From: an uncultured Burkholderiales bacterium
GTDB taxonomy: Bacteria > Pseudomonadota > Gammaproteobacteria > Burkholderiales > Burkholderiaceae
DNA: 7,650 nt
Assembly: GCA_903845315.1 (NCBI GenBank)
Contig: CAIMWY010000071.1
Location: forward strand, 1-7,650
Reading direction: 5' to 3'
Shown: positions 1-6,296 of the stretch, piece by piece
Layout: each line of letters begins with the position of its first letter
Numbering within the stretch: position 1 is the first letter of the stretch
The notes under the pieces: model-generated
Databases searched by the model: none
The model's input: only the letters and a program-made list of their open reading frames with translations
Told to the model about the DNA's origin: nothing
Program-made: the position numbers and the translations under genes

Positions 1-6
1 AAGGAG
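1..6 (+). promoter_or_regulatory. Shine-Dalgarno of the RRM protein gene
   Basis: AAGGAG lies 8 nt before the ATG at 15. It is a near-perfect match to the anti-Shine-Dalgarno sequence and is the strongest ribosome binding site in the window, which fits an abundantly made small RNA-binding protein. The promoter and any long leader lie outside the left edge and cannot be judged. Confidence 0.85.
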
Positions 7-14
7 TCCCTTTC

Positions 15-500
15 ATGGGCAATAAACTGTACGTCGGCAATTTGCCGTATTCGGTACGCGACAGCGATCTTGAGCAGTCTTTCGGACAGTTCGGTACTGT
101 GACCAGCGCCAAAGTCATGATGGAACGCGACACCGGTCGCTCCAAAGGTTTTGGTTTCGTAGAAATGGGCAGCGATGCCGAGGCACTTGCTGCTGTTGAA
201 GGCATGAACGGGGCACCTTTGGGTGGCCGCAGTTTGGTCGTCAACGAAGCCCGCCCCATGGAAGCACGTCCTCCCCGCACTGGCGGTGGTGGTTACGGCG
301 GCGGCGGTGGTGGTTACGGCGGCGGCGGTGGTGGTGGCGGCTACGGTGGTGGTGGCGGCGGTCGTGAAGGCGGCGGCGGCGGTTTCCGTAGCCCCTACGG
401 CGGTGGCGGTGGCGGCGGTCGTGAAGGCGGCGGCGGCGGTCGCAGTGGCGGCGGCGGCGGTGGTCGCGGCGGCTTTGGCGGCGGTGGCAACAGCTACTGA
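15..500 (+). CDS. glycine-rich single-RRM RNA-binding protein
   Basis: This 161-residue protein has one RNA recognition motif and a glycine-rich tail. The RRM covers about residues 4-80. RNP2 is LYVGNL (5-10) and RNP1 is KGFGFVEM (44-51), with the aromatic residues that stack on RNA (Y6, F46, F48) present. From about residue 90 the tail is almost entirely glycine, broken by Tyr, Arg-Glu and Phe, including two REGGGGG units and a final RGGFGGGG, which resembles an RGG box. Small bacterial RRM proteins of this design occur in Burkholderiales and cyanobacteria and are generally linked to RNA chaperoning or cold response; that role is inferred from the family. The ATG at 15 follows an excellent ribosome binding site. 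The gene is monocistronic to the right, ends at a strong terminator, and converges with lptC. The tail is encoded by GGC/GGT runs that could change length by replication slippage. Confidence 0.93.
   Translation: MGNKLYVGNLPYSVRDSDLEQSFGQFGTVTSAKVMMERDTGRSKGFGFVEMGSDAEALAAVEGMNGAPLGGRSLVVNEARPMEARPPRTGGGGYGGGGGGYGGGGGGGGYGGGGGGREGGGGGFRSPYGGGGGGGREGGGGGRSGGGGGGRGGFGGGGNSY
285..326 (+). repeat. two perfect 21-bp tandem repeats in the RRM gene tail
   Basis: A 21-bp unit runs at 285-305 and again, identically, at 306-326. Each copy encodes three Gly, one Tyr and three Gly. A partial third copy (three GGT codons) follows at 327-335. The synonymous positions are also identical, which points to recent duplication or slippage rather than selection on the protein alone. 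Confidence 0.85.
351..440 (+). repeat. 33-bp direct repeat, copies at 351-383 and 408-440
   Basis: The 33 bp at 351-383 recur exactly at 408-440, an offset of 57 bp or 19 codons. Each copy encodes a GGGGREGGGGG segment. The intervening DNA encodes a short Phe-Arg-Ser-Pro-Tyr stretch. Both copies are in frame, so loss or gain of one unit would remove or add 19 residues without breaking the reading frame. Confidence 0.8.
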
Positions 501-527
501 TTTGCACCGGCTTCGGCTGTGATCAAC

Positions 528-557
528 AAAAAGGCTCCTTTTCAGGAGCCTTTTTTT
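528..557. terminator. bidirectional intrinsic terminator between the RRM gene and lptC
   Basis: The stem GGCTCCT (533-539) pairs with AGGAGCC (544-550) around a 4-nt loop. It is flanked by an A run (528-532) and a T run (551-557). On the + strand this gives a stem followed by seven T for the RRM gene, 28 nt after its stop. On the - strand the same element gives a stem followed by five T, about 20 nt after the lptC stop. One element can therefore end both converging transcripts. Confidence 0.93.
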
Positions 558-577
558 ACGGGGTTCACCTAGATTAT

Positions 578-1222
578 TTAAGGCTTGGCAGCGCGCGGTG
601 CCAGCGTGACGCGAACTCGGCCATTGAGTTGCATGACCCGGTCTAAATTATCAAATTCCATGCGGTCCGCCACCATACGGTCCCCGGCTCCTCTCAACAA
701 CTCGACCGGAAGATGTGTTTTGATTTTTTCTGCATTGGCAAACAGGTGAAAAAACTCACCTCGTAACTCGCTGCGCTGCTGTTTGATGTCTCGCCCTGAT
801 AAAACAGCTTCTCGAATCAGCACCGCCTTCTCAAACAATTGCACTTCCGAGCCATCGGCGTTGATCACTGCGCGGCCTGCACGTGCCGTTGTTACGCGCC
901 CATCGTGCGTCATGGCGCGAATATTCGGTTGGTCGATTTCCAGGGTGTCTGTGTCTGGGTAGTGCCGCCCTTGCGCTCCGGACATTTCATTTTTGAGCTT
1001 GCCTTGCGCGTCAAATACCTTGACCGAAAAATCACGCATAAAGTAGTCTGGGACATGTTGAGGTGCCGCCTCCAACTCCACATCCGTCACGACAGGCGTG
1101 TGTCGAACCAACCAATAGGTCGCCAAAGCCAGTAATCCCATCAGCAGCAAAGGCATGTACACCGCCAGATGGTCCCAGTGCTGACGTGCGCGCATCCACA
1201 GCGACTTAGCGGAGGCACTCAT
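578..1222 (-). CDS. lptC: LptC, lipopolysaccharide export periplasmic protein
   Basis: LptC is a bitopic inner-membrane protein that takes LPS from the LptBFG transporter and passes it to LptA in the periplasm. The chosen start gives 214 residues, slightly longer than the E. coli protein (191). A single membrane anchor, VYMPLLLMGLLALATYWLV, lies at about residues 21-39 after a short basic cytoplasmic tail. The rest is a periplasmic domain of the LptC/OstA-like beta-jellyroll type, with segments such as PDYFMRDFSVKVFDAQGK and the C-terminal RMEFDNLDRVMQLNGRVRV. I chose the ATG at 1222 because it overlaps the kdsC stop as ATGA, the classic coupling arrangement. An in-frame ATG at 1240 (220 aa) and one at 1195 are alternatives; none has a clear Shine-Dalgarno sequence. 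The gene is last in its operon, and lptA and lptB do not follow. Confidence 0.9.
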   Translation of the reverse strand: MSASAKSLWMRARQHWDHLAVYMPLLLMGLLALATYWLVRHTPVVTDVELEAAPQHVPDYFMRDFSVKVFDAQGKLKNEMSGAQGRHYPDTDTLEIDQPNIRAMTHDGRVTTARAGRAVINADGSEVQLFEKAVLIREAVLSGRDIKQQRSELRGEFFHLFANAEKIKTHLPVELLRGAGDRMVADRMEFDNLDRVMQLNGRVRVTLAPRAAKP

Positions 1223-1782
1223 GCCAAATAACCGCGCCATAAATCGGCGTAGTGTCCAGAAGCGACAAGAAGCACATCACACAGCTCTCGAACCGCCCCA
1301 TGTCCGCCTTGCGACTGTGTGACATAGTCTGCCACGGCTTTGAGCTCAACATGTGCATTCAAGGGTGCACAAGCAAACGCTACACGTTGCATCACGGCCA
1401 AGTCAGGCCAGTCGTCACCCATCGCCGCCGCTTGGCTCCAGCTTAAACCCAAAGCTTGCAAGATTCGCTGTGCTGCTGGGGCTTTGTCCTCGGTGCCGTA
1501 AACGGCGTGTTCAATGCCCAAGGCTTTCAAGCGCGTGCGTAAGGGCGCGCTGTCTCTCCCTGTGATCACGGCCGGGGTGATGCCGGCTTTTTGCAACATT
1601 TTCAAACCATGGCCGTCCAAGGTAGAAAAGCGTTTGATGGTTTCGCCCGCCTCCGTGAAATACAACCCGCCATCGGTCAAAACACCGTCGACATCAAAGA
1701 ACGCCACGCGAATACCTTGTGCGCGTAGCAAAATCGCAGGGTCAATAGTGAGCGCCGGCATGGAAGACATCAAATCGCGCAT
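1219..1782 (-). CDS. kdsC: KdsC, 3-deoxy-D-manno-octulosonate 8-phosphate phosphatase
   Basis: KdsC removes phosphate from Kdo-8-phosphate in the cytoplasm to give Kdo, the inner-core sugar of LPS. It is a HAD-superfamily phosphatase of the short C0 type that works as a tetramer. All HAD motifs are visible in this 187-residue protein: motif I FFDVDGVLTDG with catalytic D30 and D32, motif II T74 in VITGR, motif III K100 in EDKAPA, and motif IV GDDWPDL with D123 and D124. The C-terminal GGHGAVRE segment is also typical of KdsC. I chose the ATG at 1782, which overlaps the kdsD stop by one base (TGATG) and has AAGGTG 5 nt upstream. A TTG at 1785 is possible but too close to that site. The 3' end overlaps lptC by 4 nt. 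It acts two enzymatic steps after the neighbouring KdsD, with KdsA between them. Confidence 0.95.
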   Translation of the reverse strand: MRDLMSSMPALTIDPAILLRAQGIRVAFFDVDGVLTDGGLYFTEAGETIKRFSTLDGHGLKMLQKAGITPAVITGRDSAPLRTRLKALGIEHAVYGTEDKAPAAQRILQALGLSWSQAAAMGDDWPDLAVMQRVAFACAPLNAHVELKAVADYVTQSQGGHGAVRELCDVLLVASGHYADLWRGYLA

Positions 1783-2789
1783 CAAATCACCTTGGCACGC
1801 ATCAAGTCGTTGCTATTGATGGCGCCACATAAGCGCTCACGCGCATCCACCACCAACACACTGGTGATGCGATGCAGCTCCATCAATTCCGCCGCCTCTG
1901 CTGCCAATGCATTGGCAGGCACAGTGCGAGGGGCCGGGTGCATCACTTGCGCAGCGGTGAGCGCGCGCATATCGATGCCTTTTTCTATCAGACGTCTAAG
2001 ATCTCCGTCCGTGAATATGCCTAGCACCTTGTGCTGCTCGTCCACCACAGCTGATGCTCCCAAACCTTTGGCACTCATTTCACGCATCAATTCGCTGAAA
2101 GTGGCGGAGGGCAACACACTGGGTACAGCCTCGCCGCTGCGCATAACGTCACTCACGTGCGTGAGCAAACGCCGCCCCAATGAGCCCCCTGGATGGGAGC
2201 GCGCAAAGTCTTCGGCCTTGAAGCCACGCGCGTCCAGCAGCGCCACCGCTAATGCATCACCCAACGCCATCTGTGCCGTGGTGCTTGCTGTAGGAGCCAA
2301 GTTCAGCGGGCAGGCCTCTTTGCTCACCGCGCTGTCGAGCACGATGTCGGCATGTCGCGCCAACGTGGACTGCGTGCCGCCTCCTGTGATGCCAATCAAC
2401 GGCACCCCCTGTCGTTTCAGTACGGGCAAGATGGCCGACAGTTCATCGCTCTCCCCGCTATTGGAGATGGCAATCACCAAATCGATGTCTTTCACCATGC
2501 CCAAGTCACCATGGCTGGCTTCGGCAGGATGCACAAACATCGCGGGCGTTCCTGTGGATGCCAAGGTAGCCGTGATCTTGCGTCCAATATGTCCACTTTT
2601 GCCCATGCCCATCACCACCACGCGACCGCGTACCGCCAATATGGCGCGCACCGCATGCACAAAACTTGGCGACAAGCGATCGCGCAGTTGGCGGACAGCT
2701 TCGGCCTCGATGTCGAGCGTCTCGTGCGCTAAGGCCAAGATTCGTTGATCGTCGAGCACAAATGGCGCAGTGTTCACAGGATGGTTCAT
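1782..2789 (-). CDS. kdsD: KdsD/KpsF-type arabinose-5-phosphate isomerase
   Basis: This enzyme interconverts D-ribulose-5-phosphate and D-arabinose-5-phosphate, the first step of Kdo synthesis for LPS. The 335 residues match the normal KdsD/KpsF/GutQ length. An SIS sugar-isomerase domain covers about residues 40-185, followed by two CBS domains (about 212-270 and 278-335). Residues that fit the known E. coli active-site set are present: K64 in GMGKSGHIG, H93 in SHGDLG, E116 in SNSGESDE, E158 in KEACPLN, and H199 in SHPGGSLGRRL. The CBS pair probably senses a nucleotide or sugar ligand, by family analogy. The ATG at 2789 is 28 bp after the mnmE stop and has no clear Shine-Dalgarno sequence. 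The TGA overlaps the kdsC ATG by one base. Because it stands next to kdsC and lptC, KdsD is a better name than capsule-specific KpsF or GutQ. Confidence 0.95.
   Translation of the reverse strand: MNHPVNTAPFVLDDQRILALAHETLDIEAEAVRQLRDRLSPSFVHAVRAILAVRGRVVVMGMGKSGHIGRKITATLASTGTPAMFVHPAEASHGDLGMVKDIDLVIAISNSGESDELSAILPVLKRQGVPLIGITGGGTQSTLARHADIVLDSAVSKEACPLNLAPTASTTAQMALGDALAVALLDARGFKAEDFARSHPGGSLGRRLLTHVSDVMRSGEAVPSVLPSATFSELMREMSAKGLGASAVVDEQHKVLGIFTDGDLRRLIEKGIDMRALTAAQVMHPAPRTVPANALAAEAAELMELHRITSVLVVDARERLCGAINSNDLMRAKVI
1788..1793 (-). promoter_or_regulatory. Shine-Dalgarno that decides the kdsC start
   Basis: On the - strand AAGGTG ends 5 nt before the ATG at 1782 but only 2 nt before the in-frame TTG at 1785. 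The spacing therefore favours the ATG. The site lies inside the last codons of kdsD, so a ribosome finishing kdsD would pass it directly. Confidence 0.7.
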
Positions 2790-2817
2790 CGGCTGATTTT
2801 ATCGGTCAGCGGGTGTT

Positions 2818-4248
2818 TTATTTGCCGATGCAAAAGCTCGAAAAAATCACGCCAAGCAAATCGTCCGACGTGAACTCTCCCGTGATGGCGTTGAGTGCGT
2901 TTTGTCCCAAACGAAGCTCTTCTGCCAATACGTCCAAAGCAGGTTGTTTTGCATGTAAAACGTCGTGCGCTTGGGTTAAGTGCGTCTGAACCTCGCGCAG
3001 CGCTTGAACATGCCTTTCGCGGGCCATAAAGACGCCTTCGCTTGCACTGGCTTGCCAGCCCACCACGTTCAGAAGCTTTTGTCGCAGGGCTGGCAAGCCT
3101 TGGCCTGTTTTCGCAGACAACACAAGGTCTTGCTCAACGCCCGGCGTCATATCAGGCACAAGGCCGGCATCAGATTTATTCCACACGTGGAGAAGTGGCA
3201 CGTGTCGCGCCAAGGTGTCGGCTAAGGTCGACACGATGTCCACGTCTGCTTGAATGTAGGTCGGGTCTTGCTGGCGTGTGAGGTCATGCAACATGAGTAC
3301 TGCGTCTGCAACAGCAATTTGATCCCACGCGCGCGACATCCCAATGCGCTCTACCTCGTCCGCCTCGCTGTGATCACGCAGCCCCGCAGTGTCAATGACG
3401 TGAAGTGGCACGCCTTCAATTTGGATGGTTTGTTGAACTACGTCTCGGGTGGTGCCTGCAATCGGTGTCACGATCGCCAACTCGGCGCCCGCTAAGGCAT
3501 TGAGCAAGGAACTTTTCCCCGCATTCGGTTGCCCCGCAATCACCACCCGAATTCCTTCTCGCAGCAGCGCACCTTGTTGTGTCCTCTGTAAGACCAGCCC
3601 AACTTGCAGTCGCAGCTGAGCCAGTTGCCCCTGTGCATTCGCTTGGTGTAAAAAATCGATGTCTTCTTCGGGGAAGTCCAGCGTCGCTTCGACCAACATG
3701 CGCAAATGAATCAGCGCATCTCGCAGTCGATGTATTTCTGCCGAAAACTCCCCCGCCAATGAGCGACTTGCACTCCGTGCCGCAGACTCGGTGCTGGCAT
3801 CAATCAAATCAGCAACCGCTTCGGCTTGCGCCAAGTCGAGCTTATGGTTCAAAAAAGCCCGTTGGGTGAACTCTCCGGGCTGAGCCAAACGTAAAGCGGG
3901 TAGAAGCATCTGTTGCGCCTCATTGACTGTTGCCGCAAGCGCTAAACAGCGTGATAGCAACAGTTGCAACACCACGGGTCCGCCATGGGCTTGCAGCTCC
4001 AACACATCTTCCCCCGTGTAGCTGTGGGGCGCCGGAAAGTACAAAGCCAACACATGGTCTATCGCTACACCCTGGGCGTCGTGAATGGGGAGATAGGTTG
4101 CTTCGCGCGCTTTCAATGCTCTTCCACACAAAGATTGCACCAGCGGCACAAGGCCTTTAGCGCTTAGACGAACAATCCCTACGGCGCCACGCCCTGAGGC
4201 TGTCGCTATGGCAATGATCGGCGCGTCGTGTTGAGCCAGCATAAACAT
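2818..4248 (-). CDS. mnmE: MnmE (TrmE), tRNA uridine-34 modification GTPase
   Basis: MnmE works with MnmG to place the (carboxymethyl)aminomethyl group on C5 of wobble U34 in certain tRNAs, using GTP hydrolysis and methylene-tetrahydrofolate. The chosen start gives 476 residues. The N-terminal folate-binding domain begins [18 protein letters not shown] (about 12-29) and includes [12 protein letters not shown]. The helical domain holds an inserted G domain with G1 GQPNAGKSS (239-247), G2 TTRD (266-269), G3 DTAGLRD (286-292) and G4 NKSD (357-360). The protein ends in FCIGK, with the invariant Cys needed for activity. The reading frame extends upstream to a TTG at 4275, but that lies inside the yidC terminator; ATG at 4248 or 4242 is more likely. 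No good Shine-Dalgarno precedes either. About 12 extra residues before LAQPGEF, relative to E. coli, resemble a loop seen in Comamonadaceae. Confidence 0.96.
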   Translation of the reverse strand: MFMLAQHDAPIIAIATASGRGAVGIVRLSAKGLVPLVQSLCGRALKAREATYLPIHDAQGVAIDHVLALYFPAPHSYTGEDVLELQAHGGPVVLQLLLSRCLALAATVNEAQQMLLPALRLAQPGEFTQRAFLNHKLDLAQAEAVADLIDASTESAARSASRSLAGEFSAEIHRLRDALIHLRMLVEATLDFPEEDIDFLHQANAQGQLAQLRLQVGLVLQRTQQGALLREGIRVVIAGQPNAGKSSLLNALAGAELAIVTPIAGTTRDVVQQTIQIEGVPLHVIDTAGLRDHSEADEVERIGMSRAWDQIAVADAVLMLHDLTRQQDPTYIQADVDIVSTLADTLARHVPLLHVWNKSDAGLVPDMTPGVEQDLVLSAKTGQGLPALRQKLLNVVGWQASASEGVFMARERHVQALREVQTHLTQAHDVLHAKQPALDVLAEELRLGQNALNAITGEFTSDDLLGVIFSSFCIGK

Positions 4249-4259
4249 TGATTGTCTAG

Positions 4260-4296
4260 AAAAAAACCCCGCCAACCTTTTGAGCTGCGGGGCTTT
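4260..4296 (-). terminator. intrinsic terminator after yidC, just upstream of mnmE
   Basis: On the - strand the stem CCCCGC (4292-4287) pairs with GCGGGG (4272-4267). It can extend inward past one bulged base through AGC and GTT, and is followed by seven T (4266-4260). It begins about 20 nt after the yidC stop. The T run ends only 11 nt before the mnmE ATG at 4248. It should end much of the rpmH-rnpA-yidD-yidC transcript; mnmE would then depend on readthrough or on a promoter inside yidC, for which I see no convincing candidate. Confidence 0.9.
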
Positions 4297-4315
4297 GGAT
4301 CTTCAATGGCCAAAT

Positions 4316-6028
4316 TTAGAACTTGGGGAGGTTGAACTGTGGTGGTACACCCATGCGTGTATTGATCACCCACTGCTGCGCAATTGACAACACGTTGTTG
4401 GTAATCCAGTAGAGCACCAAGCCTGCAGGGAAGAAGAAGAACATGACACTGAAAGCCAAGGGCATGATCCACATCATCTTCGCTTGCATAGGGTCTGGTG
4501 GCGCAGGGTTTAACGCTGTTTGCAACATGGTTGTGGCCGTCATGACCAGAGGCAAAATGAAGAATGGGTCTGGTGCAGCCAGATCGTGAATCCAACCCAC
4601 CCATGGTGCGTTGCGCATTTCAACGGTGGATAACAAGACCCAATACAAGGCAATGAATACCGGGATTTGGATCGCAATCGGTAGGCACCCACCCATCGGA
4701 TTGACCTTTTCCTCTCGGTAGATCTTCATCATCTCCATCTGCATTTGCTGTGGATTGTCTTTCAGACGTTCTCGCATTTCCATGATGCGTGGATTGACAG
4801 CTTTCATTTTTGCCATGCTTTGATAAGCATGCGCATTGAGCCAGTAAAAGCCCGCTTTGAGCAAGACCACCAATGCCACGATGGACCACCCCCAATTACC
4901 TAGGTAATGGTTGAGTTTGTCGAGCAACCAATACAGGGGTTTGGCCATGATGGTCAACCATCCATAGTCTTTGACCAACTCCAACCCTGGGTAAATGGCT
5001 TCTAGTTTGTTTTCCTCCTGCGGTCCCGCATAAAAAGTGGCAGAAACGCTTTTCGTTTCTCCTGGCTTGATGGTTTCCAAAGGAGCAATCACGGTGGCAC
5101 GGTAGCAACAATCGGGCATGTTCGAACCAATGTCTACTGCGTCCATCGAAATATTGCGCTGCAAACCGTCGGGCAAAATCCAGGCGCTGACAAAGTAATG
5201 CTGCACCATCGCGATATATCCGTTTGTCGCCTCTTTTTCGACATCGACTTTTTTCTTTTTGATGTCAGCAAACTCCACCTTTTGGTATTTCTTGGCTTCC
5301 GTGTAGACGGCCGGTCCGGTGAACGTTGAGTAAAACGACGACTCTCCAACGGGTTTGTTACCGTCGCGCACCAACTGGAAATACAACTGTGGCGCAACGT
5401 CTTGCTGACCGACGTTGACAATGTCGTGCTGCACGGCCACGTCGTACGCGCCACGCTTGAGGGTGAAGGTTTTCACCAGCTTAAGCCCCCCTTGTGGGGG
5501 CGACTCAAAAACAATTGTCAACTCGTCGGCGTTCTTACCCAGCTCGCGCGCGCCTGGACGAACGATCATGCGCGTTTTGTGAGTTGGCAAAGGCTCCCCA
5601 CCTGCACTGCCAATCAAGCCTGTTTGTGCTTGGTAGATTCGCTCAGCACTGTCATCCAGCAAGCGCACGTTTTTGCCCACATGGTTGACATCGGCATGTC
5701 GCAAAAACTCAAGCCGCGCAAGGGTCGCGCCATCGGTGTCAAACCGCAGTTTCAACACGTCACTCTGCACATCGATGTAGTCTTTGTTTTGGTTGCTGTT
5801 TTTCTCTGCAACAGGTGGCGCGCTAGGCGCAGTACTTTGGATTGCAGGCGGAACGCCTGCTGCTGTCGTCGCGGCCGATGCCACAGGGCCAGGGGTATCT
5901 TTTGAAGCGGTCGCAGGCGCAGGGAAAAATGTGGCTTTGTTGCCGTTGTGCACTTGCCACTGATCCCAGAGCAGGACCATGGAAAAACCAAAAATCACCC
6001 ACAAAATGGTGCGGCGAATGTCATTCAT
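4316..6028 (-). CDS. yidC: YidC, membrane protein insertase
   Basis: YidC inserts and folds inner-membrane proteins, alone or with SecYEG. The 570 residues have the Gram-negative layout. TM1 lies at about 8-21 in MNDIRRTILWVIFGFSMVLL, followed by a low-complexity Ala/Pro linker (36-75) and a large periplasmic P1 domain (about 85-345). The conserved core follows: TM2 after LGNWGWSIVALVVLL, a cytoplasmic hairpin AYQSMAKMKAVNPRIMEMRERL, NPMGGCLPIAIQIPVFIALYWVL (TM3), and C-terminal TM4-5 to about 555. K391 occupies the place of the groove arginine R366 of E. coli. The ATG at 6028 has GGAAG 8 nt upstream and fits the family N terminus; a 28-codon in-frame extension to 6112 is mostly yidD sequence and is rejected. 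The start overlaps yidD by 8 nt and a terminator follows the stop. Confidence 0.97.
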   Translation of the reverse strand: MNDIRRTILWVIFGFSMVLLWDQWQVHNGNKATFFPAPATASKDTPGPVASAATTAAGVPPAIQSTAPSAPPVAEKNSNQNKDYIDVQSDVLKLRFDTDGATLARLEFLRHADVNHVGKNVRLLDDSAERIYQAQTGLIGSAGGEPLPTHKTRMIVRPGARELGKNADELTIVFESPPQGGLKLVKTFTLKRGAYDVAVQHDIVNVGQQDVAPQLYFQLVRDGNKPVGESSFYSTFTGPAVYTEAKKYQKVEFADIKKKKVDVEKEATNGYIAMVQHYFVSAWILPDGLQRNISMDAVDIGSNMPDCCYRATVIAPLETIKPGETKSVSATFYAGPQEENKLEAIYPGLELVKDYGWLTIMAKPLYWLLDKLNHYLGNWGWSIVALVVLLKAGFYWLNAHAYQSMAKMKAVNPRIMEMRERLKDNPQQMQMEMMKIYREEKVNPMGGCLPIAIQIPVFIALYWVLLSTVEMRNAPWVGWIHDLAAPDPFFILPLVMTATTMLQTALNPAPPDPMQAKMMWIMPLAFSVMFFFFPAGLVLYWITNNVLSIAQQWVINTRMGVPPQFNLPKF

Positions 6029-6296
6029 GAAGATTTCTTCCGAGGTTGGTAGATGGCAAAAGTTGAGAAAAAGTAGTTGGCTTCGTGGGCACAGGGTCTT
6101 GCCCCCCCGCACACCAAGGATGGCAGCGCATCAAGCGAGACATCGTCAGATAACTCCCATGCGCTGCGCCATGCGTCTGCAGGGCATCAATCGCATAAGC
6201 AGAACACGTGGGCTCGAACCTGCAGCCAGAGCCCAACCAAGGACTGAGCAACAAGCGATAGGCTCTTACACAGCGGATCAAAAAAACTTGAATCAT
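6021..6296 (-). CDS. yidD: YidD, membrane protein insertion efficiency factor
   Basis: YidD is a small membrane-associated protein that helps YidC-dependent insertion; its exact biochemical role is not settled. The 91 residues carry the family core: YRLLLSPWLGSGCRFEPTCS (13-32) with C25 and C31, then YAIDALQTHG, and RLMRCHPWCAGGQDPVP (54-70) with C58. An amphipathic N terminus, MIQVFLIRCVRAYR, fits peripheral membrane binding. The ATG at 6296 overlaps the rnpA stop as ATGA. Sixteen further in-frame codons upstream lie inside rnpA and are not needed. The stop overlaps the yidC start in ATGAATGA, so rnpA, yidD and yidC appear translationally coupled. No Shine-Dalgarno sequence is visible for yidD itself. 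Confidence 0.95.
   Translation of the reverse strand: MIQVFLIRCVRAYRLLLSPWLGSGCRFEPTCSAYAIDALQTHGAAHGSYLTMSRLMRCHPWCAGGQDPVPTKPTTFSQLLPSTNLGRNLHE
6037..6041 (-). promoter_or_regulatory. Shine-Dalgarno that fixes the yidC start
   Basis: GGAAG on the - strand lies 8 nt before the ATG at 6028, inside the last codons of yidD. It supports this start over the upstream in-frame extension to 6112. Confidence 0.7.

Noticed and set aside
508..517. Mini hairpin CCG-GCTT-CGG just before the RRM terminator
   Set aside because: The stem has only three base pairs and no T run; the strong terminator lies immediately downstream.
223..522. Ala/Val-rich and Arg/His-rich open frames overlapping the RRM gene on both strands
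   Set aside because: They arise from reading GGC/GGT glycine codons in other frames, which produces long stop-free low-complexity translations.
1792..2748. Open frame of 318 codons on the + strand
   Set aside because: It lies wholly antisense to kdsD, whose SIS and CBS motifs are complete. Its translation is rich in Ser, Thr, Ala and Pro with no recognisable domain; it is a codon-bias shadow.
4249..4275. TTG-initiated N-terminal extension of mnmE
   Set aside because: The TTG lies inside the yidC terminator stem-loop and the extra nine residues do not resemble the MnmE N terminus.
6029..6112. 28-codon N-terminal extension of yidC
   Set aside because: It overlaps yidD coding sequence and would place polar residues before the well-conserved MNDIRRTILW start, which has its own Shine-Dalgarno sequence.
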